The position numbers and the translations under genes were made by a program. This document shows, piece after piece, positions 1 through 7,306 of a stretch of DNA of 13,937 nt. The notes beneath the pieces were generated by a model. It did no database searches, was not told the DNA's origin, and saw only the letters and a program-made list of their open reading frames with translations. This DNA comes from an uncultured Bacteroidales bacterium (GTDB taxonomy: Bacteria > Bacteroidota > Bacteroidia > Bacteroidales > Muribaculaceae), in assembly GCA_947175585.1 (NCBI GenBank), contig CAMWNL010000005.1, positions 1 through 13,937 of the forward strand. The letters are read 5' to 3'. How positions within the stretch are numbered: position 1 is the stretch's first letter; each line of letters opens with the position of its first letter.

Positions 1-188
1 ATATTTATTATTCCGTTTAGTGTTTATTTCCAATGGGTTTAGTATTTTTTATAGGAATATATTTTCGTTGGTTTATTTTATTTTGTACCTTTGCACCTTA
101 GAAATTATACCTTTAATTTATGTGTTTAAACTCGCCTTACTTATATGATTAAGCAAGGTGAATTTTTTAAGTAAAACGCTATATTATT
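1..188. other. AT-rich leader upstream of hemD, no gene
   Basis: No convincing coding sequence is seen in these 188 bases. The stretch is strongly AT-rich and carries a recognisable Bacteroidetes-type promoter (listed separately), so it is best read as the intergenic/leader region of the hemD-rnpA-yidD-tatD operon. A second, weaker -7-like element (TACCTTTA, 108-115) follows the main one. The upstream gene lies outside the window. Confidence 0.6.
68..93 (+). promoter_or_regulatory. Bacteroidetes-type promoter of the hemD operon
   Basis: TACCTTTG at 86-93 is an exact match to the Bacteroidetes -7 consensus TAnnTTTG, and it is followed by C, as is common in this phylum. A TTG at 68-70 can act as the -33 element, although the 15-nt spacing is shorter than the usual 19-21. 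Transcription would start near position 100 and leave a leader of about 90 nt before the GTG start of hemD. This is a consensus match only; no start site has been measured. Confidence 0.65.
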
Positions 189-977
189 GTGAAGATTAAT
201 AAGATATTAGTATCTCAACCCAAGCCTTCATCAGAGAAGTCACCATATTATGAAATTGCAGAAAAATATGGGGTTGAAATCGTTTTTCGTCCGTTTATTA
301 AGGTAGAGGGACTGACAGCAAAAGAATTCAGGCAGCAGAAAATAGCTATTCCTGACTACACTGCTGTTATCTTTACCGCTAAAACGGCAATCGATCATTT
401 TTTCCGCCTTTGCGAAGAAATGCGTGTTTCTATACCTGACACAATGAAATATTTCTGCACGAGTGATTCAATCGCCAACTATCTGCAGAAATATATTATC
501 TACCGCAAGCGCAAAATCTTTTCAGCTAAGACCGGCAAACTTGCCGATCTGTTGCCTTACATGCTTAAGCATAAGAATGAGAAATTCTTATTTGCAGTTT
601 CTGACGTAAACAACGGTGCGGATGCGGCTCTTCTCGAAGACAATCATCTCAACTATACCAGGGCTGCAATGTATCGCACTGTAAGTAATGATTTTACTGA
701 AGGTGAGCCTTTTGATTATGATATGCTCGTATTCTTCAGTCCTCAGGGTATTGAATCACTGCTCAAAAATTTTCCTGATTTCCAACAAGGCGATATCAAG
801 ATTGCTACATTCGGTCTCACCACCGCTCAGGCAGTCAAAGATGCCGCCTTGAGACTTGACATCAGCGCTCCATCACCTGAAGCACCGTCTATGACCGGAG
901 CTTTGGATTTATATCTGTCAAAAACTAATCCTATTGTTGAAAATAATCCTGAACAGGAGGAATCCGAATCAGAATAA
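189..977 (+). CDS. hemD: Uroporphyrinogen-III synthase family protein (HemD)
   Basis: The 262-aa protein fits the HemD family, which cyclises hydroxymethylbilane to uroporphyrinogen III in the cytoplasm. Family-like segments in order are the N-terminal ILVSQPKP strand, a TAKTAIDHFF segment (residues about 63-72, the 'TSxNAV..F' position), the second-domain segment DYDMLVFFSPQGIESLL, and the C-terminal IATFGLTTAQAVKDAALR block followed by the usual 'P.p....L..al' tail. The family has few invariant catalytic residues, so the call rests on fold-like pattern and length. The start is GTG at 189; no in-frame ATG lies nearby. It leads the operon, 8 nt before rnpA. HemD followed by rnpA and yidD is an arrangement I know from Bacteroidales. 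No other haem gene is present, and many gut Bacteroidales have incomplete haem pathways, so the physiological role is uncertain. Confidence 0.85.
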   Translation: MKINKILVSQPKPSSEKSPYYEIAEKYGVEIVFRPFIKVEGLTAKEFRQQKIAIPDYTAVIFTAKTAIDHFFRLCEEMRVSIPDTMKYFCTSDSIANYLQKYIIYRKRKIFSAKTGKLADLLPYMLKHKNEKFLFAVSDVNNGADAALLEDNHLNYTRAAMYRTVSNDFTEGEPFDYDMLVFFSPQGIESLLKNFPDFQQGDIKIATFGLTTAQAVKDAALRLDISAPSPEAPSMTGALDLYLSKTNPIVENNPEQEESESE

Positions 978-985
978 TAAAACGG

Positions 986-1420
986 GTGAAACAATACGGA
1001 TTAAATAAATACGATAAATTATGCAGCCCCACAGCAATAGACATGCTCTTCAGCCGTGGGGCTGACTCTACACAGCCTTTCCAGCCAAAATCCGCGATGG
1101 CCTACCCACTCAGAGCTGTTTGGCGAGAAAATGAAAATAGATCATCTGGCTCGGCTGTTCAATTTCTCATATCAATACCTAAAAAACGACTCCGCCACGC
1201 TGTAGACAGAGTAAAAATGAGACGTCGAGTGCGCGAAGCTTACCGCTTGAATAAAGCCACCTATGCTGTAGTCGATGGCGATAAGAAAATAGATCTCGCT
1301 TTTATTTATGTGGCCAATGATATTAAAGATTACCAATCGATAGAAAAGGCGGTAGTCAAAATACTACATAAAATCAATGATGATAAACGCACTGAGCAAA
1401 GCAACAGTATGGCTGATTAG
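986..1420 (+). CDS. rnpA: Ribonuclease P protein component
   Basis: RnpA is the small protein subunit of RNase P. It helps the catalytic RNA bind pre-tRNA and remove the 5' leader. The 144-aa product (slightly long for the family, usually 110-130) has the N-terminal 'L.s..aID.LFsrG' helix (residues 11-25), the PLRAVW strand and the basic core [16 protein letters not shown] followed by [17 protein letters not shown] (residues about 58-90). The conserved R-N of the family's RNR motif (AVxRNxxKRxxRE) reads R75-V76 here, so the Asn is replaced. The rest of the basic helix is intact. The start is GTG at 986, 8 nt after the hemD stop. The 3' end overlaps the yidD start by 44 nt, a usual arrangement for rnpA-yidD pairs. 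Confidence 0.93.
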   Translation: MKQYGLNKYDKLCSPTAIDMLFSRGADSTQPFQPKSAMAYPLRAVWRENENRSSGSAVQFLISIPKKRLRHAVDRVKMRRRVREAYRLNKATYAVVDGDKKIDLAFIYVANDIKDYQSIEKAVVKILHKINDDKRTEQSNSMAD

Positions 1421-1613
1421 CCTGCCTATTCACTTTTATAGATACGCCATATCGCCTATGCTTCCGGCTTCATGTCGCTATACTCCTACATGCAGTCAGT
1501 ATGCACTTGAGGCCCTGCGACGTCATGGCCCGATTAAAGGTTCATGGCTAACTATAAAAAGAATCTGCCGATGCCATCCCTGGGGAGGAAGCGGCTATGA
1601 CCCTGTACCATGA
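1377..1613 (+). CDS. yidD: Membrane protein insertion efficiency factor YidD
   Basis: This 78-aa protein has all the hallmarks of YidD (DUF37), a small inner-membrane-associated protein that assists YidC-dependent insertion. It has an N-terminal amphipathic/hydrophobic helix (residues 9-25, with the YRYAISP signature at 21-27), CRYTPTCS at 33-40, the '[11 protein letters not shown]' helix and [10 protein letters not shown] at 62-71, ending in GYDPVP. The length is typical. Two consecutive ATG codons (1377 and 1380) are possible starts, both inside the end of rnpA. The overlap suggests translational coupling. The stop overlaps the tatD start as ATGA. Confidence 0.96.
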   Translation: MMINALSKATVWLISLPIHFYRYAISPMLPASCRYTPTCSQYALEALRRHGPIKGSWLTIKRICRCHPWGGSGYDPVP

Positions 1614-2164
1614 GAAAAAACATAAAGGATTTCCAAGACATACATCACCACTGTATTAATCCTGAAAATAATAGGGATAAGAACCGAATCGTCAATCTTA
1701 ATCACTATGAAAAAGTTCCTTCAGAGGGATATTACAGCATTGGGATCCATCCCTGGAAAACTTCGCAGATGAATATCTCAGATATTGATAAAGCAATATC
1801 TGAAATTGCCTGTAAAGCAGAAAACAACAATATTGTGGCCATTGGAGAATGTGGCATTGATATGCTTCGTGGAGCAAACAAAGAATTGCAGGAATACGCA
1901 TTCCGCCGACAAATAGAATTAAGTGAGAAATTAAAACTCCCACTTATAATCCACATGGTAAAAACCTCAGCAGATATAATCAGACTTAAAAAAGAACTAA
2001 AACCGGAACAGTTATGGGTGATCCATGGTTTCAGAGGAAAACCTGAGCTTGCCCGACAACTCACTCAACATGGCATAGGTCTGTCATTCGGAAAACTTTA
2101 TAATAAGCAATCTTTTGACATCGTCGATGAGAATCTGAAATTCCATGAGACCGACGAAGACTGA
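1610..2164 (+). CDS. tatD: TatD-family metal-dependent hydrolase, short C-terminus
   Basis: TatD proteins are TIM-barrel metallo-hydrolases with DNase activity. The usual metal ligands can be placed: HxH at H12/H14 (DIHHH), E80 in IGECGID, H115 in LIIHMVK, H139 in VIHGFRG and D182 in ETDED. The ATG overlaps the yidD stop (ATGA). At 184 aa it is short: typical TatD is about 260 aa, and the Bacteroidales form found beside yidD is, from memory, a little over 200 aa. The protein stops two residues after the catalytic ETD and lacks the final '..I..IY..vA' helix that family members carry. Reading on in the -1 frame from about 2160 gives [10 protein letters not shown] then stop, which faintly resembles that missing tail, so a small frameshift or natural trimming is possible. 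The active site is complete, so it may still work. I cannot separate a functional short form from early decay. Confidence 0.82.
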   Translation: MRKNIKDFQDIHHHCINPENNRDKNRIVNLNHYEKVPSEGYYSIGIHPWKTSQMNISDIDKAISEIACKAENNNIVAIGECGIDMLRGANKELQEYAFRRQIELSEKLKLPLIIHMVKTSADIIRLKKELKPEQLWVIHGFRGKPELARQLTQHGIGLSFGKLYNKQSFDIVDENLKFHETDED

Positions 2165-2259
2165 TTGATTACCCTGTCTTGCATAAGGTCTGAAAACGCT
2201 TAATATAAAAAGTAATTTTACTTCACCCATACATACTGACCACACAGGCTTTATGTATA

Positions 2260-2280
2260 TTATCAACATATTGTTGATAA
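2260..2280. repeat. Inverted pair of DnaA-box-like 9-mers
   Basis: TTATCAACA (2260-2268) and its exact reverse complement TGTTGATAA (2272-2280) face each other across a 3-nt spacer (TAT). This gives a 9-bp-arm dyad, the most symmetrical element in the gap. It could bind two protein monomers head to head, or a dimeric regulator. Confidence 0.8.
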
Positions 2281-2329
2281 ACCAATGATATACCTATAAT
2301 CCAGTAAATTATAATGTTGATAAACCAAT
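2272..2329 (+). repeat. 15-nt direct repeat, two copies 43 bp apart
   Basis: TGTTGATAAACCAAT occurs exactly at 2272-2286 and again at 2315-2329. The similarity continues as GATA versus AATA. The start-to-start distance of 43 bp is about four helical turns, so both copies would lie on the same DNA face. The repeat extends the 9-mer box by a conserved ACCAAT, which goes beyond a minimal DnaA box. Confidence 0.8.
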
Positions 2330-2452
2330 AATAAGCATATTAGTAAGGCTATAAACAAGAGTAAAATCCCTAATGAAAATCACATAAATTTAAAAGAAAA
2401 TGCACTCATATACAGAATAAAATATTGACTATCTTTTCATCACATAAAAACA

Positions 2453-2482
2453 TGTTAATAATATGTTGAAAAACGTTGATAA
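2453..2482 (+). repeat. Three helically phased degenerate boxes
   Basis: Three single-mismatch versions of TGTTGATAA stand in tandem in the same orientation: TGTTAATAA (2453-2461), TGTTGAAAA (2464-2472) and CGTTGATAA (2474-2482). Their starts are 11 and 10 bp apart, one helical turn each. Arrays of weak, phased boxes of this kind are known from origins, where an initiator forms a filament. The role here is inferred. Confidence 0.55.
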
Positions 2483-2505
2483 GTAAAAAGCAAGTTTTTA
2501 AGAAA

Positions 2506-2513
2506 TAAATTTG
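2506..2513 (+). promoter_or_regulatory. Possible -7 element inside the gene-free gap
   Basis: TAAATTTG matches the Bacteroidetes -7 consensus TAnnTTTG. No good -33 element (TTG/TTTG) is seen at 19-21 nt upstream; the nearest TTG (2476-2478) is 27 nt away. In such AT-rich DNA a chance match is quite possible. If used, it would give a transcript reading through the box cluster towards nadA. Confidence 0.25.
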
Positions 2514-2639
2514 GACTTTGGTAATAAGAGTCCGTATAACAAAAGCTGCGGATAAATAATTAAAATCAGCACCGAAGTTAAAGAACCATTACTAACAGAG
2601 TTTTCACTATAAATCAACATTTCTATTGAAGAAATTTAT

Positions 2640-2647
2640 TAACTTTG
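2640..2647 (+). promoter_or_regulatory. Probable nadA-leuS promoter, -7 element
   Basis: TAACTTTG followed by CAT matches the Bacteroidetes -7 consensus TAnnTTTG exactly and resembles commonly seen forms in this phylum. The -33 region is weak (TTTC at 2620-2623, spacing 16). The predicted start, near 2655, would leave a leader of about 200 nt before nadA. An exact TGTTGATAA box lies at 2664-2672, at or just after the start, so a box-binding protein could affect transcription. Confidence 0.5.
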
Positions 2648-2663
2648 CATATTATAAACATAA

Positions 2664-2672
2664 TGTTGATAA
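2664..2672 (+). promoter_or_regulatory. Exact TGTTGATAA box in the nadA leader
   Basis: An isolated exact copy of the box found at 2272 and 2315. It lies 17 nt downstream of the nadA -7 element, a place where a bound protein would block or pause RNA polymerase. Binding by DnaA is an inference from the one-base similarity to TGTGGATAA. Confidence 0.5.
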
Positions 2673-2853
2673 CTATAAGAAATGCTTGAAACTCAAAAGA
2701 TAAATATATTGATAAAACATTAACAAGCATGACCGAGACTTCAATAAGTCAAAACTGCAAAAATATGACTTAAAAGTTATTGTTGCTATCAACATGCATT
2801 ATTCTTCTTGATGTAAATAAATTTTTAAGACTTTAAATTTCATAATATATAAA

Positions 2854-3819
2854 ATGAATGTCGAAAACATGAGCATAACAACTCCAAATGAAAAAGACAA
2901 ATTGGTTGAAGAAATCAAACGATTGAAACGTGAGAAGAAGGCTGTGGTGCTCGCCCATTATTATCAGCGACCGGAGATTCAAGATATAGCTGATCATATA
3001 GGAGATTCACTCGCTCTTGCACGCTATGCCTCGACTCTGAAAGATGTGAATATAATTGTGCTCTGTGGTGTTCATTTTATGGGAGAGACTGCCAAAATAC
3101 TTTCTCCTGATAAAAAAGTACTCATTCCGGATATCGAAGCCGGATGTTCTTTAGCTGATAGCTGCGATGCTGCAGAATTTAAAAGCTTCCTCAAAAAATA
3201 TCCCGATCATACTGTTATATCTTATGTCAACACTTCTGTTGGGGTGAAAGCCCTGACTGATGTATTGGTCACGTCAGGTAATGCGGTTAAAATTGTAGAG
3301 ACATTTCCTAAAGAAGAGAAAATAGTTTTCGGACCTGATCGTAACTTGGGAAACTATATAAATTCTATCACAGGTCGTGAGATGGTGTTATGGGATGGCG
3401 CTTGCCATGTCCATGAACAATTCTCTATGGAGAAACTGCTGCAGCTAAAGAAAGATTATCCTAATGCAAAAGTACTCGTCCATCCCGAATGTAAGAAAGC
3501 CTTGCGTCTGTTGGCCGACAAGGTTGGGTCTACAGCTGCACTTATTGACTATGCCCGTAGCAACGAAGCCAAAGAATTTATAGTTGTAACGGAAAGCGGC
3601 ATTCTGCATGAGCTTGAAAAACTATGTCCCGACAAATGTTTCATCGCAGCTCCGCCAGAAGATGCGGGTTGTGCATGTAACGAATGTGGATATATGAAGC
3701 TCAATACTCTAAAAAAACTATATGAATGTTTGCGCGATGAAAAACCTGAAATTAATGTAGACGCTGATATTGCTGAAGCTGCGCGCAAACCGATAGAGCG
3801 AATGTTGGAACTATCTTGA
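2854..3819 (+). CDS. nadA: Quinolinate synthase NadA
   Basis: NadA condenses iminoaspartate with dihydroxyacetone phosphate to quinolinate in de novo NAD synthesis and carries an oxygen-sensitive [4Fe-4S] cluster. The 321-aa protein shows the family blocks VLAHYYQRPEIQDIADHIGDS (residues 32-52), CGVHFMGETAKIL (71-83), the AGCSL segment, YVNTSVGVKA, the WDGACHVHE segment, VHPEC (209-213) and the C-terminal CACNECGYM (273-281). By comparison with E. coli NadA the cluster cysteines are C98, C184 and C278. The start is ATG 2854; an in-frame ATG at 2869 is also possible. The nadB and nadC partners are not in the window. leuS follows after 36 nt in the same direction, so the two are probably co-transcribed. 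Confidence 0.96.
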   Translation: MNVENMSITTPNEKDKLVEEIKRLKREKKAVVLAHYYQRPEIQDIADHIGDSLALARYASTLKDVNIIVLCGVHFMGETAKILSPDKKVLIPDIEAGCSLADSCDAAEFKSFLKKYPDHTVISYVNTSVGVKALTDVLVTSGNAVKIVETFPKEEKIVFGPDRNLGNYINSITGREMVLWDGACHVHEQFSMEKLLQLKKDYPNAKVLVHPECKKALRLLADKVGSTAALIDYARSNEAKEFIVVTESGILHELEKLCPDKCFIAAPPEDAGCACNECGYMKLNTLKKLYECLRDEKPEINVDADIAEAARKPIERMLELS

Positions 3820-3855
3820 GAAAATCTTGAAAAAATAAAATTCAATAATAAATAT

Positions 3856-6630
3856 ATGGAATATAATCACAGAGAAATAGAGAGCAGATGGCAACAGCGC
3901 TGGCGTGATGACCAGACATACAAATGCGACATTGACAAGTCAAAAAAGAAATTTTATGTGCTTGACATGTTCCCATATCCTTCCGGAGCTGGTCTTCATG
4001 TAGGACATCCGCTCGGATACATAGCCAGTGACATCTATTCCCGTTTCAAAAGATTGCAAGGTTATAACGTGCTTCATCCGATGGGTTACGATGCGTATGG
4101 TCTTCCTGCCGAACAATATGCCATACAGACCGGACAGCATCCTGAAGTTACTACACGTATAAATATAGACCGCTATCGTAATCAGCTTGACAAAATCGGT
4201 TTTTCTTACGATTGGAGTCGCGAGATCAAGACATGTGATCCCGAATACTATAAGTGGACACAATGGGCGTTCATTAAGATGTTCGGTTCTTATTATGATA
4301 CTAAGACCGATAAGGCTGAACCCATAGAGAAACTCGAAGCTTACTTTAATGAGCATGGTAGTTTTGATTGTCCTGCCGAAGGAAGCAAAGAGTTGATCTT
4401 TACTGCAGACGAATGGAAGGCTATGAGCGAAAAGGAGAAAAGCGATGTGCTGATGAATTATCGCATAGCTTATCTTGGTAATACGATGGTCAACTGGTGT
4501 CCTAAACTCGGCACTGTGCTCGCTAATGATGAGGTTAGTGAAGGTGTTTCTATCCGTGGCGGCTATCCTGTCGAACAGAAGATGATGTATCAGTGGTGCT
4601 TGCGAGTTTCAGCTTATGCTCAGCGTTTACTCGAAGGCCTTGAAAAAGTAGACTGGACAGATTCTCTTAAAGAAACACAGCGTAATTGGATAGGTCGCTC
4701 TGAGGGTGCGGAAATGCTTTTTCCTGTAGCTGACAGTGATGAGGTTCTTGAAATTTTTACTACCCGTGCAGATACAGTTTTCGGAGTAACATTTATGGTA
4801 CTCGCTCCTGAAAGTATCTATGTAGATAAGGTAACAACTCCTGGACAACGTAAAGCTGTTGATGAGTATATCAAATCTATCAAACATAAGACTGAACGCG
4901 AACGCATGATAGATAAAAAGGTCAGCGGTGTGTTTACAGGTGCTTATGCAGTTAATCCTCTGACCGGCAAAAATATCCCTATATGGGTGAGCGATTATGT
5001 TCTGGCCGGTTATGGAACAGGAGCAATTATGGCCGTGCCTGCTCACGATAGCCGGGACTACGCGTTTGCAAAGCACTTTGATCTGCCTATCATTCCGCTA
5101 ATAGAAGGCGCTGATGTGAGTGAAGAGAGTTTCGATGCCAAAAGCGGTAAGATGATTAATTCTGCATCTGCTGAGCTTGACCTGAATGGTCTTGAAGTGA
5201 AAGATGCAATAGCTAAGACTAAGAAATTCATATCTGAAAAAGGCATTGGCAAAGTAAAGGTTAACTATCGTCTGCGTGATGCTATTTTTAGCCGTCAGCG
5301 CTATTGGGGCGAACCATTCCCCGTATATTATAAGGATGGCATTGCTCATGTCCTTGATGAAAGTGAACTGCCATTGCAGTTGCCTGAGGTGGATGCATAT
5401 CTACCGACCGAGACCGGCGAACCTCCTCTGGGACGTGCTAAAAACTGGGTAAATAAAGATGGTTATCCATTGGAACTCTGCACAATGCCCGGTTTTGCTG
5501 GTTCTTCAGCCTATTATTTCCGATATATGGATCCTCGCAATGACAAGGCTCTTGTTTCAAAAGAAGCAAATGATTATTGGCGAGCTGTAGATCTATATAT
5601 AGGCGGTACTGAACATGCTACCGGACACTTGATTTATAGCCGTTTCTGGAATAAGTTCCTCTATGATCTCGGTGAGGTATGTGAGGACGAACCATTCCGT
5701 AAACTTATCAATCAAGGTATGATTCAGGGTCGCAGTAACTTTGTATATCGTATAAAGGACACTAACACTTTCGTAAGCTATGGTCTTAAAGATGAATATG
5801 AGGTAACTCCTATTCATGTCGATGTCAATATAGTAAGTAATGATATCCTTGATCAGGAGGCTTTCCGCAATTGGAGACCCGAATTTAAAGACGCAGAATT
5901 TATCACTGAAGATGGTAAATATATATGCGGATATGCCGTCGAGAAGATGTCAAAGTCGATGTTCAATGTTGTAAATCCCGATGACATTGTAGAGCGATAT
6001 GGAGCCGACACGTTGCGTCTTTATGAAATGTTCCTCGGTCCGCTCGAACAGAGCAAACCTTGGGACACAAATGGCATCGACGGAGTAAATCGTTTCATTA
6101 AGAAATTATGGAATCTTTTCTATAAAGGAGATCAATTACTTGTAGATGATAGTGAACCTACGGCAGATAATCTTAAATCTCTGCATAAGCTTATTAAAAA
6201 AGTGACAGGCGATATCGAATTATTCTCATTCAATACTTCGATTGCGGCATTCATGATTTGTGTTAATGAACTCGCCGCTCAGAAATGTCATTCACGCAAG
6301 GTGCTTTCTGAACTGTTAATAGTTCTTGCTCCTTTTGCTCCGCATGTGACTGAAGAACTTTGGCACTCGGCTATTGGTAACACTACAACCATTTGCGATG
6401 CAGAATGGCCGGAGTTTAATGAAGACTATTTGAAGGAATCTACAGTTAATTACGCTGTTTCGTTTAACGGTAAGACTCGTTACAATATTAGTGCGGCCGC
6501 CGATGCTCCTAAAGAGGAAGTTGAAAAGCTTGCTCTTGAACACGAAGCTGCCTCACGTTGGCTTGATGGAAAAACCGTGAGAAAGATAATAGTTGTTCCG
6601 GGCAAGATTGTCAACATTGTAGCGAACTGA
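3856..6630 (+). CDS. leuS: Leucine--tRNA ligase
   Basis: LeuRS charges tRNA-Leu in the cytoplasm. The 924-aa class I synthetase has the HIGH motif as HVGH (residues 48-51, in [13 protein letters not shown]), NWCP (213-216), and the CP1 editing domain with TTRAD (302-306) and [12 protein letters not shown] (387-398). It also has the RYWGEPFP and [15 protein letters not shown] catalytic-core blocks, KMSKS at 697-701, the anticodon-binding helices ([10 protein letters not shown]) and a C-terminal domain ending KIVNIVAN. It is longer than E. coli LeuRS (860 aa). Extra sequence is visible at about 148-205, before NWCP, and around 640-695, just before KMSKS, and I read both as lineage-typical insertions. 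The start is ATG 3856, 36 nt after nadA. An 84-nt gap follows with no clear terminator. Confidence 0.98.
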   Translation: MEYNHREIESRWQQRWRDDQTYKCDIDKSKKKFYVLDMFPYPSGAGLHVGHPLGYIASDIYSRFKRLQGYNVLHPMGYDAYGLPAEQYAIQTGQHPEVTTRINIDRYRNQLDKIGFSYDWSREIKTCDPEYYKWTQWAFIKMFGSYYDTKTDKAEPIEKLEAYFNEHGSFDCPAEGSKELIFTADEWKAMSEKEKSDVLMNYRIAYLGNTMVNWCPKLGTVLANDEVSEGVSIRGGYPVEQKMMYQWCLRVSAYAQRLLEGLEKVDWTDSLKETQRNWIGRSEGAEMLFPVADSDEVLEIFTTRADTVFGVTFMVLAPESIYVDKVTTPGQRKAVDEYIKSIKHKTERERMIDKKVSGVFTGAYAVNPLTGKNIPIWVSDYVLAGYGTGAIMAVPAHDSRDYAFAKHFDLPIIPLIEGADVSEESFDAKSGKMINSASAELDLNGLEVKDAIAKTKKFISEKGIGKVKVNYRLRDAIFSRQRYWGEPFPVYYKDGIAHVLDESELPLQLPEVDAYLPTETGEPPLGRAKNWVNKDGYPLELCTMPGFAGSSAYYFRYMDPRNDKALVSKEANDYWRAVDLYIGGTEHATGHLIYSRFWNKFLYDLGEVCEDEPFRKLINQGMIQGRSNFVYRIKDTNTFVSYGLKDEYEVTPIHVDVNIVSNDILDQEAFRNWRPEFKDAEFITEDGKYICGYAVEKMSKSMFNVVNPDDIVERYGADTLRLYEMFLGPLEQSKPWDTNGIDGVNRFIKKLWNLFYKGDQLLVDDSEPTADNLKSLHKLIKKVTGDIELFSFNTSIAAFMICVNELAAQKCHSRKVLSELLIVLAPFAPHVTEELWHSAIGNTTTICDAEWPEFNEDYLKESTVNYAVSFNGKTRYNISAAADAPKEEVEKLALEHEAASRWLDGKTVRKIIVVPGKIVNIVAN

Positions 6631-6714
6631 GATTTGCAATAAAACGGCAGTATCAACGTTAATATTTTACAGTAATAAAATAAATAGTTTGTTAACCGCT
6701 TGTAAATAAAGATT

Positions 6715-7290
6715 TTGAAAAAGATAGTATTTGCGACAAACAATAGCCACAAACTTGAAGAGCTGAGAAGGCTGACAAAGGGTAAAATAGAAATATTGAG
6801 TCTTAGTGATATCAATTGTCACGATAACATACCTGAAACTGCTGACACACTCGAAGGGAATGCTCTCATTAAGGCCCGATGGGTTAAAGAGCGTTATGGC
6901 TATGATTGTTTTGCCGATGATACCGGTCTTGAGGTAGACGCACTCGACGGCGCTCCTGGAGTGCTGTCGGCGCGTTATGCCGGAGAAGGTCATGATTCAC
7001 AAGCTAATATGAGGTTGCTTCTCTCCAATCTTGGTGACAATACCAATAGAAAGGCTCGATTCCGTACGGTAATCGCACTGATTGAGGGTAAGGAAGAGAG
7101 ATTGATGGATGGTGTTGTTGAAGGAGAAATTACGCAATCGCCTTCGGGCGAAAATGGATTTGGATATGATCCTATTTTCAAACCGATGGGTTTCAATGTA
7201 ACTTTTGCCGAGATGGGGGCTGACGAAAAAAATCAAATCAGTCATCGCGGAAGGGCAGTTGCAAAACTTTTAGAATATTTTTCACTATGA
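6715..7290 (+). CDS. rdgB: Non-canonical purine NTP pyrophosphatase (RdgB/HAM1)
   Basis: This enzyme hydrolyses dITP, ITP and XTP to monophosphates and keeps deaminated purines out of DNA and RNA. The 191-aa product matches the family length (E. coli 197) and has TNNSHKLEE (8-16), [12 protein letters not shown] (66-77, with D69 at the E. coli catalytic Asp position), SARYAG (85-90), NGFGYDPIF (147-155) and [11 protein letters not shown] (171-181). The start is TTG 6715, giving [10 protein letters not shown], which matches the usual N-terminus; no ATG or GTG alternative would keep it. The 84-nt gap after leuS shows no good -7 element, so readthrough from leuS is possible. The PorZ-like gene follows after 16 nt. 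Confidence 0.96.
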   Translation: MKKIVFATNNSHKLEELRRLTKGKIEILSLSDINCHDNIPETADTLEGNALIKARWVKERYGYDCFADDTGLEVDALDGAPGVLSARYAGEGHDSQANMRLLLSNLGDNTNRKARFRTVIALIEGKEERLMDGVVEGEITQSPSGENGFGYDPIFKPMGFNVTFAEMGADEKNQISHRGRAVAKLLEYFSL

Positions 7291-7306
7291 TTCATTTTAC
7301 AGTGAC

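Larger units (their letters stand above)
2165..2853. other. Candidate replication origin (oriC-like AT-rich box cluster)
   Basis: A 689-bp stretch between tatD and nadA with no credible gene and about 25% G+C by hand count, well below the flanking genes. It contains four exact copies of TGTTGATAA in either orientation (2260-2268 minus; 2272-2280, 2315-2323 and 2664-2672 plus). There are also single-mismatch copies at 2453-2461, 2464-2472, 2474-2482 and 2707-2715 (plus) and at 2786-2794 (minus). TGTTGATAA differs from the classical DnaA box TGTGGATAA by one base. TGCGGATAA at 2547-2555 is one base from the classical box itself. Neighbouring rnpA-yidD are genes often found near bacterial origins, and the G/C balance on the + strand changes across the gap. 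No tRNA, terminator or GC-rich structured RNA was seen. The alternative is an operator array for a regulator, or a DnaA-titration site. Confidence 0.5.

Noticed and set aside
2210..2223. Short inverted repeat AAGTAA-TT-TTACTT after tatD, as a possible terminator.
   Set aside because: The stem is almost all A/T with a 2-nt loop and no clear T-tract, so it would be too weak to terminate.
1698..2269. Minus-strand open frames over tatD and the start of the gap (81, 110 and 61 aa).
   Set aside because: They are antisense shadows of tatD or AT-rich gap sequence, with no recognisable domains and no promoter or codon pattern of their own.
2165..2853. A mobile element or structured non-coding RNA filling the gap.
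   Set aside because: No transposase remnant, terminal inverted repeats, target duplication or GC-rich hairpins were found in the stretch.
3940..6543. Several minus-strand open frames opposite leuS, up to 149 aa.
   Set aside because: They lie entirely within the strongly supported leuS frame, and their translations look like random antisense sequence rich in Ile, Ser and Cys.
6631..6714. Possible promoter or box before rdgB (ATAGTTTG near 6685; GTATCAACG near 6651).
   Set aside because: ATAGTTTG does not fit TAnnTTTG, and GTATCAACG has two mismatches to the box, so neither is convincing.
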